Source: Flavobacteriaceae bacterium (GTDB lineage Bacteria; Bacteroidota; Bacteroidia; Flavobacteriales; Flavobacteriaceae). Taken from it: 64,000 bases of DNA. A program made the translations under genes and the position numbers. Below, piece after piece: positions 8,405 through 16,065 of the stretch (its first letter is position 1; each line of letters opens with the position of its first letter). The stretch spans positions 186,001-250,000 of the forward strand of contig JAGYKX010000005.1 of NCBI GenBank assembly GCA_018401115.1. Direction: 5' to 3'. The notes under the pieces are model-generated. The model did no database searches. It saw only the letters and a list, made by a program, of their open reading frames with translations, and was not told where the DNA came from.

Positions 8405-9376
8405 TTAATTATTCACAGGAACTTCCTCAAAATAATGCGTCTTTAAATAGGCTGTTACAGTATGCACAAATGCTACAGCAAAAGCTTCTCTATTTGTTTT
8501 TGAATCCCTCAAACCAGTTTTATTACATTCCATTTGAATCCCATCTATAGTACCCCCTTTATAAGAGCTGTAGTTTGCGGTATTGTAGCCACCACTGAAA
8601 TAATTATCAGAAGCCAATGGGACTGGATCACTGTTAGAGGGAACTGTTGGAAACCCAGCATGGTTCAATAAACTTCCAAATGCATTTTCGCCCTTTAATA
8701 GCTCTGAGTGTAATTCACCTGAAGTGTTATTTTTAGCTAAGTGTTGTATGGAACTTACGGATAATAATGCGGGGCTATTTAAAGTCTCATCTGCTAGCGC
8801 AAGTTCATCTTCGTATAATAAGTAGCCTAGTTCAACCCGTTGTTTTGGATTGCCGTGGCCGTGAAGATCAATAAACAAACCTTTTTCGAACACAGTTTTA
8901 ACAGACGCCATACTATTTTGTATTTGACTATGAAAAAGGGTCCAAACGGCAAGGGCATTTTTATCTCCACAGCTCGCGTCGTCTCTGTTTCTGTTGGCAT
9001 CCATTTTAGAGCGATGTATTTTATTAATTATTAAATAAGGCTTGTACCCTAATTTTGCGAATTCATCCATAATAGCCCTGGCTTGTTCTACAGTGAATTC
9101 ATCCATGACAGATACGGCATTATTGCAACTGCGGTCTGCTATTTCAATTGGTTTTAAGTCGCCACCGTGAGGAACACTTAATATTATTGGAATATTTCCC
9201 ATTTCAAATGTTACATAGTCTTCTGCAACAAACGGAGTCGAAATTTCAGTTAAAGCCTCCTCTTTATCTGTACATCCGATCATTAATGTTAGGGTAATAA
9301 TAAAAAATAAGCTTAAGGGCCAAGAGAATATTTTTTGATTAAATAAGGTTTTATAATAGTTATTTAGATATTCCAT
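8405..9376 (-). CDS. N-formylglutamate amidohydrolase family lipoprotein
   Basis: A 323-residue protein with a hydrophobic N-terminus ending in a lipobox-like LMIGC around residue 35, so probably a lipoprotein. The core resembles the N-formylglutamate amidohydrolase (FGase) superfamily of zinc hydrolases: LSVPHGGDLKP, NKIHRSKMDANRNRD and FIDLHGHG carry the likely metal ligands and catalytic residues. The true substrate is unknown; secreted members may cut formyl or amide groups from peptides. No partner gene is adjacent. Confidence 0.75.
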   Translation of the reverse strand: MEYLNNYYKTLFNQKIFSWPLSLFFIITLTLMIGCTDKEEALTEISTPFVAEDYVTFEMGNIPIILSVPHGGDLKPIEIADRSCNNAVSVMDEFTVEQARAIMDEFAKLGYKPYLIINKIHRSKMDANRNRDDASCGDKNALAVWTLFHSQIQNSMASVKTVFEKGLFIDLHGHGNPKQRVELGYLLYEDELALADETLNSPALLSVSSIQHLAKNNTSGELHSELLKGENAFGSLLNHAGFPTVPSNSDPVPLASDNYFSGGYNTANYSSYKGGTIDGIQMECNKTGLRDSKTNREAFAVAFVHTVTAYLKTHYFEEVPVNN

Positions 9377-9437
9377 TTTAAAGAATTTTGAAAACCTAAA
9401 TTTACTTCTTTAAAGCGGTATGCCAATTTATTATTTT

Positions 9438-9642
9438 TTATGACTCAAAAACCTTAAGCTGAGCCTTTAAAAATTGATAGTAAGCTTGAAGCTCTTTTTT
9501 GGATATTTCCTTTTGCTCATAGTCCAAAAAAAGTGGGGGTTTCGTTTAAATTATCGTAAATTGAAGGAAACTCCTTTTGAAAAGTGAGTGTTAAATCTAA
9601 AATAGCTGTCAATAGCTGATGGGCTGTTTTTTTATTTTGCAT
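9438..9642 (-). pseudogene. Small conserved-looking gene with a one-base frameshift
   Basis: From the minus-strand ATG at 9642 the frame reads MQNKKTAHQLLTAILDLTLT onward and hits TGA at about codon 43. Removing one base from the homopolymers at 9526-9532 (seven A) or 9535-9539 (five G) opens a frame to a TAA at 9438 giving LFLDYEQKEISKKELQAYYQ onward, about 67 residues in all. The continuous helical, charged protein in the shifted frame argues that this was one gene. Function unknown. It may be a real mutation or a homopolymer sequencing error. Confidence 0.6.
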
Positions 9643-9679
9643 AGTCTCATTGTTTTAGTATTGTAGATAAACCATCTCG

Positions 9680-9732
9680 TAATCACCTCCGGTGATTATA
9701 TGATTTTAAGAAACAATTTTATAAATCATATA
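9680..9732. repeat. Two adjacent inverted repeats
   Basis: TAATCACC-TCC-GGTGATTA (9680-9698, 8-bp arms) is followed by TATATGATTT / AAATCATATA (9697-9706 and 9723-9732, 10-bp arms, 16-base loop). They lie in the intergenic space 78 bases upstream of the 147-residue gene. No T-run follows either, so they are not ordinary terminators; they could be protein-binding sites or a structured leader. Confidence 0.5.
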
Positions 9733-9809
9733 ATATAGTCTCAATAGATTCGCTTACTAAATTCAAAATTTTTTCGATTTTGGAATCCATAATTATTAAA
9801 TTTTAAGCA

Positions 9810-10253
9810 ATGAATATGTCAAATTATAGAAAAAAATTGTCAAATAAAGAACATGAATTATTTCTCAAGTTTCCAGCTTACATCTCTTTATTAGCCGCCA
9901 ATTTGGACGGCTTATTTGACGAGGTTGAGCAGTTTTCAGCAAATGAATTTGCCCATATGAAGACCTATTCATGCGATCTTAAGCTTGAGGATTTTTATAG
10001 GGAATTATGTCGTAATTTTGAAACAAGCTTGGATGAACTCAATAAATCACTACCTAAAGAAAAAGAGCTTAGGGCTAAGGCTATAGAGAAGGAACTTATA
10101 AATATTGAAAATATTATGCTCAAATTGGGTGATGAATATTCGAGTGTTATGCATGAGAGTATGAGATCTTTTAAAGACCATATTTCAAGGGCACACCATA
10201 ATGTACTGGTCGATTTCTTATTCCCAATCCCGATAAAAGGGTTAAATTATTAA
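9810..10253 (+). CDS. Uncharacterised helical protein of the stress module
   Basis: A 147-residue protein, charged and predicted largely alpha-helical, with no signal peptide or membrane segment. I do not recognise the family. Its position beside the universal stress genes suggests a stress-related role, but this is context only. ATG at 9810 or 9816 could start it; the A-rich leader before 9810 fits Bacteroidota initiation. Confidence 0.65.
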   Translation: MNMSNYRKKLSNKEHELFLKFPAYISLLAANLDGLFDEVEQFSANEFAHMKTYSCDLKLEDFYRELCRNFETSLDELNKSLPKEKELRAKAIEKELINIENIMLKLGDEYSSVMHESMRSFKDHISRAHHNVLVDFLFPIPIKGLNY

Positions 10254-10337
10254 TGGAGATTTATGTCCATAAATCGAACAAGAAGATTGTATTTATCTTT
10301 TTTCTATTTTGGGTTCCTTAAAATAATAATTAAATGA

Positions 10338-11180
10338 TTAATCTTGAAAATCTGGTATAACCATAAATGGAATTTTTATGTGAAAGCCTATTTTTTTAAT
10401 TACAGGTTCAATAAAAAGGCGTTCAACAAATGTGTGCTCATTTTTTATCATGACTAATAAGTCTATTTTATGTACTAATTGAAACTTATTAATGGCATCT
10501 GTGAGGTCTTGGTTAGGCAAATCATGAAATACATGGGGGGTATTTTTCAATACTTTGTCCAACCTACCCTTGTTTTCCATTTGTGTTTCAGAAAGCTTAT
10601 AAGCATTAGAAACATTTATCACATCAATTTTAGAGTTATGCTGCTTTAAAATTTTAAATAACACCTTAAAAGGTTCTTTTTTAAAACCCACCTCATAATC
10701 CGTTGGAAAAAGAATGGCTTTAGGTGATTCATATTCAAAATCAGGTGGTATTGCAATGACTGGGCATTTTGCATTTTTAAAAATATGTACTGTATGCGTG
10801 CCAAATAAAATTTCTTTGGCTCCAGAAGCCCCTTTGGTTCCCATGATAATGACGTCTATTTTACTTTCATGTACCGTTTCGTCTATTTGATCCGTAAGTG
10901 TGTTTAAACAGGCAAATGTTTCAAAAGAATGGTTTACAGAAGTACGTTCGCTTTCTAAACGATTTTGTAACTTATCTAAGTTACTTACAACATTCTCCCT
11001 CATAGAAGCGCCTAGTCCAATTCCGGGACTGCCAGCCACATACTCTGATTGATAAATTGGAGGCATATAGGTGTGTAATATATGAAATTTGCATTTACTG
11101 TCTTTAAATGTCAACAATGCATATTTAATGGCATTGAATGAGTTTTCCGAAAAATCTGTTGGAAGTAGTATACGTAACAT
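10338..11180 (-). CDS. Universal stress protein, tandem UspA domains
   Basis: A 280-residue protein with two UspA-like domains. The first starts MLRILLPTDFSENSFNAIKY and ends with the nucleotide-binding motif GTKGASGAKEILFGTHT, close to the ATP-binding G-2x-G-9x-G(S/T) pattern. The second (from about residue 150, AILFPTDYEVG) lacks a clear loop and is probably regulatory. Usp proteins help survival in energy or oxygen limitation; the biochemical role is unclear. It is downstream of a second tandem Usp gene with an 88-base gap and may share its promoter. Confidence 0.9.
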   Translation of the reverse strand: MLRILLPTDFSENSFNAIKYALLTFKDSKCKFHILHTYMPPIYQSEYVAGSPGIGLGASMRENVVSNLDKLQNRLESERTSVNHSFETFACLNTLTDQIDETVHESKIDVIIMGTKGASGAKEILFGTHTVHIFKNAKCPVIAIPPDFEYESPKAILFPTDYEVGFKKEPFKVLFKILKQHNSKIDVINVSNAYKLSETQMENKGRLDKVLKNTPHVFHDLPNQDLTDAINKFQLVHKIDLLVMIKNEHTFVERLFIEPVIKKIGFHIKIPFMVIPDFQD

Positions 11181-11268
11181 AATGAGTTAATTTGTAGTTT
11201 ATTTTACTTAACAACCTCGATGATTGCCAAAGAATTTAACACTGATAATCAAGTAGTTGTAAATTCCG

Positions 11269-12111
11269 TTAAAAGTTGACTTGATTAAAACTTAGCATAG
11301 GAATTTTGATTTTTGATTCCATTCTTTTACCTAAGTCTCGATGAAAAAGTTGATTGAAAAAGCTATGGTCTTTCCGTTCTAATAAGGCTATTATATCTGT
11401 ATTATTTAAATTGATATAATTTCGTAAACCATCATAGATACTTCGATTAGAAATAAGTTGAAATTCAATGTCATCGAATATTACTTGTTCTTTTAGCGAC
11501 TCTTTAAACTGAGTCATTTTTTCTACATGGTCATGTTCATTGTGATTGACAATATGTACAATTTTAATTTTAGCATCCAGTAGTTCGGCCATTTCAGAAA
11601 GTTTTGAAATAGCAATAACATCAACTTTTTCAAAATCGGTTGCATAAGCTATTGTTTTTATTTCTTTAAATTCTTGCATATTGGGTATTGTCAATAGTGT
11701 GCAATTCACTTTGACCATCAATGCTTTCACAATGCTTCCTGAAAAAACTTCTCGCTCTGTATGCGAATCTTTAATACCTACTATTAGTAAATAAGGAGGT
11801 ATTTTTTGAATTGCCATTAGAATTCCAGAACTAACAGATAAGTTTTCTATTACCTCAAATTTAATTTCTGTTTTTAACTCGTTTTGGATGAGGTTATTTT
11901 GAGCATATTTCTTAAGGACACCTAGTTTTTCGTCTTGTAATTGAGTCCTATAGTATTTATGCGGTCTTAAGGTTGAATGTTCAATTGGAGGGACACTAAA
12001 CACATGCAATAAAACAAGGTTTGCATTAAATTTTTCACACAAATTATAAGCATATTGTAGTATAGCAATATCATATTTTGAGCAATCTGTTGCGTAGAGA
12101 ATTGTTTTCAT
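11269..12111 (-). CDS. Universal stress protein, tandem UspA domains
   Basis: A 280-residue paralogue of the next gene. It begins MKTILYATDCSKYDIAILQY with the usual first strand and helix; the ATP-loop region reads VGIKDSHTEREVFSGSIVKA, a divergent form of the G-2x-G motif, so nucleotide binding is uncertain. The second domain starts near residue 148 (TIAYATDFEKVD). An Fnr-like palindrome lies 51 bases upstream of the start codon with a weak -7 element, so this gene is probably part of the module's regulon. Confidence 0.9.
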   Translation of the reverse strand: MKTILYATDCSKYDIAILQYAYNLCEKFNANLVLLHVFSVPPIEHSTLRPHKYYRTQLQDEKLGVLKKYAQNNLIQNELKTEIKFEVIENLSVSSGILMAIQKIPPYLLIVGIKDSHTEREVFSGSIVKALMVKVNCTLLTIPNMQEFKEIKTIAYATDFEKVDVIAISKLSEMAELLDAKIKIVHIVNHNEHDHVEKMTQFKESLKEQVIFDDIEFQLISNRSIYDGLRNYINLNNTDIIALLERKDHSFFNQLFHRDLGKRMESKIKIPMLSFNQVNF

Positions 12112-12161
12112 AAGGATGGATTTACTTATTGTGAAACTAAAGTTTATACTTCACCAATAGT

Positions 12162-12175
12162 ATGACTTGAGTCAT
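12162..12175 (-). promoter_or_regulatory. Fnr-like operator upstream of the Usp genes
   Basis: ATGAC-TTGA-GTCAT is a perfect 5-4-5 palindrome. On the minus strand the octamer TAGTTTCA (12132-12139) sits at the same distance as the -7 elements at the two other promoters of this motif; it keeps TA and two of the T but is imperfect. Read as a site for the Crp/Fnr-type regulator encoded at 17847-18905. Confidence 0.6.
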
Positions 12176-12241
12176 GAAATAAAATTATTATATTTCAATT
12201 AGCTTTAGGGCGCTAGTTGATCAGTACTTGATTTTGTAACA

Positions 12242-12420
12242 TTAAGACCTTTTTCGAAAAAGATGTTGGAATTTTTGAGAGATATTTAAAAGGTTGAAAA
12301 AAATTACTCTTTAAACTTTTTTAAGCACTATGACTTTCTAAACTTAGAGATTAATTATTTTTCGTTTTATATTTAGTAAATTAATTAAACTTGCTGCCTC
12401 AAATTTTGGGTTACCTACAA
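12242..12420 (-). repeat. 178-bp inverted repeat, copy 1
   Basis: The reverse complement matches 24744-24921 at roughly nine bases in ten, including an uninterrupted stretch of about 39 identical bases in the middle. It runs from TTGTAGGTAACCC (12420 backward) to AGGTCTTAA (12242). It has no coding potential. It occupies most of the 400-base gap between the Usp gene and the cardiolipin synthase-like gene. Confidence 0.8.
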
Positions 12421-12487
12421 TAATTACTGCCTTTAATGTGTTTTTTGGCAAGTTTTTCGTGATTTTTTAATTTTAAATTACTGACAG

Positions 12488-12501
12488 ATGATCTATGTCA
12501 T
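12488..12501. promoter_or_regulatory. Fnr-like palindrome without an evident promoter
   Basis: ATGAT-CTAT-GTCAT is another match to ATGAY-N4-RTCAT, ten bases beyond the stop of the cardiolipin synthase-like gene. No TAnnTTTG lies at the expected distance on either strand. The 178-bp repeat lies between it and the Usp genes, so it may be an orphaned or upstream accessory site. Confidence 0.5.
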
Positions 12502-12510
12502 AAAAGTTAA

Positions 12511-13947
12511 TTATAAAATAGGGCTAAAAACTTTGGCAAGTCCTTCTTTAAAACGTTGGGTCATTGGCCTTTTTAAATATGCTTGATAGTAAAGTTGTTT
12601 GCTTTTTTCACAGTCATTTAAAAAATCATTTTTTAGTTCTTTGGTAAGTGCACTTTCATAGACCAGAACGTTTACTTCATAGTTTTGCTCAAAGCTTCTA
12701 AGGTCTAAATTGGCAGTACCAATAGTTGTCAATTTATCGTCTGATAGCATTAGTTTGCTATGTAAAAATCCATTGGGATATAAATAAATCTTAACTCCAG
12801 CCTCTAAAAAATTTTGAAAATAGGCTCTAACACTCCATTTGGCTAAAAACCCATCGGAGTTTTCTGAAAGCATGAGTCTAACATCTACACCACTTAATGC
12901 CGCAACTTGTAATGCTTCCATTAGAGCCTCTCCTGGAATAATATAAGGATTGGCAATATACACGTATTTTTTAGCCTTATTAATCACAGAAAAATAAAGT
13001 TGACGTATTGCTGCAAAATCAGAGTCCGGACCGCTAGAGACAACTTGAGCAATAGAATTACCAGGTTTTGGGTAATTAAAGAAATACTTTTTTGTTAAAA
13101 TATCTTCACTACCGCTTGCAAAACTCCAATCCATCGCGAAAATTGCCTGTAGGCTATTCACTACTGGACCACTTAATTGAAGGTGTAAGTCATGCCATGT
13201 TCCTAGTACTATATCTCCTTTAAGATACTTATCAGATACATTGATTCCTCCTGTAAAAGCAGTTAAACCGTCTACAACAACAATTTTTCGATGGTTGCGA
13301 TAGTTAATCGATGAGAGGAACCTACCAAATCGTATGGGTAAAAAACCATAAACTTCTACCCCTGCATCTTTGAGAAGGTTAAGGTATTTATTACTCAACG
13401 TTTTACTTCCTAAATCATCATATAAAAAACGAACCTCTACACCTGCTTTAGTTTTTCGTTGTAATAAGGACAAAAACCGGTCTGCTAATTCTCCATCCTC
13501 AAAAATATAATATTGAATATGGATAAATTTTTCAGCATTTTCAATTGCCTTAAATATGGATTCAAAAGTTATTTGACCGTTTTTTAGTAGCGTTAGTTTA
13601 TTGCCTAAACTGGGCATGAACTTCGAGGTTTTTGCTATTAATTTAACTAGTTTAATATGATCCCTTATTGGCACAGGAATATTTTCAACACCATTATTTC
13701 CAAGTCTGTTATAGTATTTTTTAACTGTTTCTAAATACGCTGAAATCTCCTTGGATTCTTTTAAAACATAAAATTTATTTTTTCGTCTGTTGCGTCCAAG
13801 AATAAAATAAAATAGCATACCAGCTAAAGGAATTGTAAAAATGACTAAAAGCCATCCTAAGGTCTTAGTGGGTCTTACTCCAAAAAGGAGCAGTTTACGC
13901 ACTAATACTATAGCTAAAAGAAAATAAGCAATTATTGCTATTGTCAT
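12511..13947 (-). CDS. Cardiolipin synthase-like phospholipase D family protein
   Basis: A 478-residue membrane protein, the usual length of bacterial ClsA-type enzymes. Two N-terminal membrane helices (residues about 1-45) are followed by two HKD motifs: HRKIVVVDGLTAFTGG near residue 217 and HSKLMLSDDKLTTIGTANLD near residue 395. These enzymes join two phosphatidylglycerol molecules to cardiolipin at the inner membrane. It is divergent from the alcohol dehydrogenase operon, and the operator at 14120-14133 lies between them with a near-consensus -7 element facing this gene. Confidence 0.92.
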   Translation of the reverse strand: MTIAIIAYFLLAIVLVRKLLLFGVRPTKTLGWLLVIFTIPLAGMLFYFILGRNRRKNKFYVLKESKEISAYLETVKKYYNRLGNNGVENIPVPIRDHIKLVKLIAKTSKFMPSLGNKLTLLKNGQITFESIFKAIENAEKFIHIQYYIFEDGELADRFLSLLQRKTKAGVEVRFLYDDLGSKTLSNKYLNLLKDAGVEVYGFLPIRFGRFLSSINYRNHRKIVVVDGLTAFTGGINVSDKYLKGDIVLGTWHDLHLQLSGPVVNSLQAIFAMDWSFASGSEDILTKKYFFNYPKPGNSIAQVVSSGPDSDFAAIRQLYFSVINKAKKYVYIANPYIIPGEALMEALQVAALSGVDVRLMLSENSDGFLAKWSVRAYFQNFLEAGVKIYLYPNGFLHSKLMLSDDKLTTIGTANLDLRSFEQNYEVNVLVYESALTKELKNDFLNDCEKSKQLYYQAYLKRPMTQRFKEGLAKVFSPIL

Positions 13948-14089
13948 AATAAACAGATATTTATGGGTTTAGCTGGATTATTTATGCGAAAAAAAATTGT
14001 TATATCCATTCCTCTAAATAGCAAAAAATATATGCTTTCTAAAATTCAATTTTATATCCCATTGGCAATTCAAATATTTAAGTAAAATT

Positions 14090-14163
14090 CAAATATCTGT
14101 ATATGAAATATTTAGGGTCCTGACCTAGATCATGAACAAAGCTAATTACTAGCTATACCTTTG
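14090..14163. promoter_or_regulatory. Divergent promoters around one Fnr-like operator
   Basis: The operator CTGAC-CTAG-ATCAT (14120-14133) differs from ATGAY-N4-RTCAT at one base. Rightward, a perfect -7 element TACCTTTG (14156-14163) ends 36.5 bases from the operator centre. Leftward, GATATTTG on the minus strand (14090-14097), one mismatch from TAnnTTTG, ends at exactly the same distance. The operator would lie near -41.5 for both promoters, the class II activator position. It would drive the ADH operon to the right and the cardiolipin synthase-like gene to the left. The rest of the 320-base gap shows nothing else. Confidence 0.65.
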
Positions 14164-14268
14164 TTAAAAGCAAGAAGAGTAAATTATTCAGTATAGGTTT
14201 TTATGAATTGATTAGCATTTGGTAACTAATCTACTACCTACTAAATAGGAATCTTAAAAATTATAATT

Positions 14269-14412
14269 ATGGGAATAATTCAAGACAAAAGAAAATTTAA
14301 AATATCAAAGAAACAAACTAACCCAACTAATCCATCTGGTGGTGTAAATATTAAGAACAAGAAATTTAATATTGACAAAAAAACAATTGATGAAAATCAA
14401 AGCAATAAATAA
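14269..14412 (+). CDS. 47-residue basic small protein
   Basis: An ATG-initiated frame (MGIIQDKRKFKISKKQTNPT onward) ending in TAA seven bases before the ADH start. It is rich in Lys and Asn and contains two similar segments, KRKFKISKK and KNKKFNIDKK. It is the first gene after the activated promoter and has an A-rich leader typical of translated flavobacterial genes. No known family is recognised; it might be a small nucleic-acid-binding protein or just a leader peptide. Confidence 0.5.
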   Translation: MGIIQDKRKFKISKKQTNPTNPSGGVNIKNKKFNIDKKTIDENQSNK

Positions 14413-14419
14413 TAAAAAT

Positions 14420-15493
14420 ATGTCAAATTCAATTATTTCTACTAAAAATAAATCAACTATGAAAGGTCTTGTATATGGTGGTCCAGGTAAAATTAAATAC
14501 ATAGAAGTAAACATGCCTAAAATTACAAAATCAACAGATGCAATTGTTAAAATGGTTAAGACAACTATTTGCGGAACAGATTTGGGCATTTTGCATGGTA
14601 AAACACCTTCTGTAAAACCAGGAACTACACTTGGACATGAAGGTGTTGGTGTAATTGAAGAAGTTGGATCTGCTGTTACCAAGTTCAAAAAAGGCGATCG
14701 GGTAATTATTTCGTGTATCACTGCAGATGGAACTTGTGAATATTGCAAAAAACAGATGTATGGACATTGTAAGGATGGAGGTTGGATTTTAGGTAACTTA
14801 ATTAATGGAACGCAAGCAGAATATGTTCGTATTCCTCATGCAAATAATAGTCTTTATCATACACCAGAAGGTATTGAAGATGAGACTTTAGTTATGTTAA
14901 GCGACATCTTACCTACGGGTCATGAAATTGGTGTAATTAATGGTTGTGTTAAACCAGGGGATACTATCGCTATTGTTGGAGCGGGACCAATAGGTATGTC
15001 TGCCTTATTAACAGCACAATTTTATTCTCCAGCAAAAATTTACATGATTGATTTGGATGAAAATCGTTTGGATTTTGCAAAAAAATGGGGTGCCACTCAT
15101 ACTATTAATTCAGGTGAGAATGATGTTGTAAAAAAAATACTTTCTGAAACAATGGATGGTGTAGATGTGGCCATAGAAGCTGTCGGTATTCCTGAAACTT
15201 TTAATGTATGTCAACAAATTGTTCGTCCTGGTGGTCATGTGGCTAACATTGGTGTGCATGGTAAAAGTGTTGATCTTAAAATTCAAGATTTATGGATTAA
15301 AAACATCACCATAACTATGGGATTGGTAAATACAAATACAATACCAATGCTCTTGAAAACTGTGGTGTCTAAAAAAATTCAACCAGAAAAATTAATCACT
15401 CATCACTTTAAATTGAATGAAATTATGAAAGCTTATGAGGTTTTTGGAAATGCCGCAAAAGAAAAGGCTATGAAAGTAATATTGACAAATTAA
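14420..15493 (+). CDS. Zinc-dependent alcohol dehydrogenase family protein
   Basis: The start is at 14420 (MSNSIISTK) or 14459 (MKGLVYGGPG); the frame is open upstream to 14372 but overlaps the small gene there. Medium-chain dehydrogenase signatures: catalytic-zinc ligands in TTICGTDLGILHG and GHEGVGVIEEVG, and the NAD(P)-binding motif VGAGPIGMSALLTAQ. The structural-zinc loop reads TADGTCEYCKKQMYGHC: three of the four usual Cys remain and the first is Asp. It probably interconverts an alcohol and its aldehyde or ketone, perhaps for redox balance when oxygen is scarce. First enzyme of the operon reaching to 17830. Confidence 0.88.
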   Translation: MSNSIISTKNKSTMKGLVYGGPGKIKYIEVNMPKITKSTDAIVKMVKTTICGTDLGILHGKTPSVKPGTTLGHEGVGVIEEVGSAVTKFKKGDRVIISCITADGTCEYCKKQMYGHCKDGGWILGNLINGTQAEYVRIPHANNSLYHTPEGIEDETLVMLSDILPTGHEIGVINGCVKPGDTIAIVGAGPIGMSALLTAQFYSPAKIYMIDLDENRLDFAKKWGATHTINSGENDVVKKILSETMDGVDVAIEAVGIPETFNVCQQIVRPGGHVANIGVHGKSVDLKIQDLWIKNITITMGLVNTNTIPMLLKTVVSKKIQPEKLITHHFKLNEIMKAYEVFGNAAKEKAMKVILTN

Positions 15494-15577
15494 GTGAATC
15501 ATTAAATGTATGCAAAAACTAGACTTGCAGCAATACACCGTTTTTAAATAAAAGTATTTATTCTGAAAATAAAAAAT

Positions 15578-15892
15578 ATGATTATTCAATTTAATACAGA
15601 CAAAAATATTAGTGGAAACGAACAAAAAGTCGCTGCCTATTCAGCCCTAATAGAAGACGAACTAAGAAGGTATAGCTCTTACATAACTCGCCTTGAGATT
15701 CATCTTAGCGATGAGAACAGTAACAACAACGGACCCAACACTATGCGATGTATGATTGAAGCTAGAGTAGAGGGTCGACAACCCATAGCAGTTACAGATT
15801 TAGGAGACACTCATTATAAAGCTGTAACAGGCGCTCTTGACAAGTTAAGCGCTTCATTAGACACTATAATGGGGAAGTTGACTGATCATTAG
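15578..15892 (+). CDS. Short ribosome hibernation-promoting factor (HPF/RaiA-like)
   Basis: A 104-residue protein resembling the HPF/RaiA fold: IQFNTDKNISGN, LRRYSSYITRLEIHLSDEN, and a C-terminal helix (DLGDTHYKAVTGALDKLSASLDT). The family binds between the ribosomal subunits and inactivates ribosomes in stationary phase or energy limitation. It has the short form without the long-HPF dimerisation domain. It sits in the operon with ADH, a flavin reductase and ferritin, which fits a dormancy programme. Confidence 0.75.
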   Translation: MIIQFNTDKNISGNEQKVAAYSALIEDELRRYSSYITRLEIHLSDENSNNNGPNTMRCMIEARVEGRQPIAVTDLGDTHYKAVTGALDKLSASLDTIMGKLTDH

Positions 15893-15957
15893 CAAGAAAT
15901 AAAGATTCTATAAAAGCTTTAAAAATTATTTATAAAGGACTTAAAACCAATCAAATA

Positions 15958-16065
15958 ATGCATGAAATTAATTGGAATTCATCATTGAGATGGGGAATAT
16001 CTATTATTTCTATCCTTTTCATTGTAATTATGATCTATTCCATAAAAACTAAAGGTAGAAAATGA
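15958..16065 (+). CDS. 35-residue single-pass membrane protein
   Basis: The frame MHEINWNSSLRWGISIISIL onward has one hydrophobic helix (about residues 12-26) and a basic C-terminus (KTKGRK), giving an outside-in topology. Its TGA overlaps the ATG of the flavin reductase as ATGA, a classic translational-coupling arrangement, which strongly supports that it is translated. It could anchor or assist the reductase next to it; no family was recognised. Confidence 0.6.
   Translation: MHEINWNSSLRWGISIISILFIVIMIYSIKTKGRK

Noticed and set aside
14305-14748. A 147-residue minus-strand frame under the ADH gene
   Set aside because: It is antisense to ADH with no start context; the ADH frame is clearly coding.
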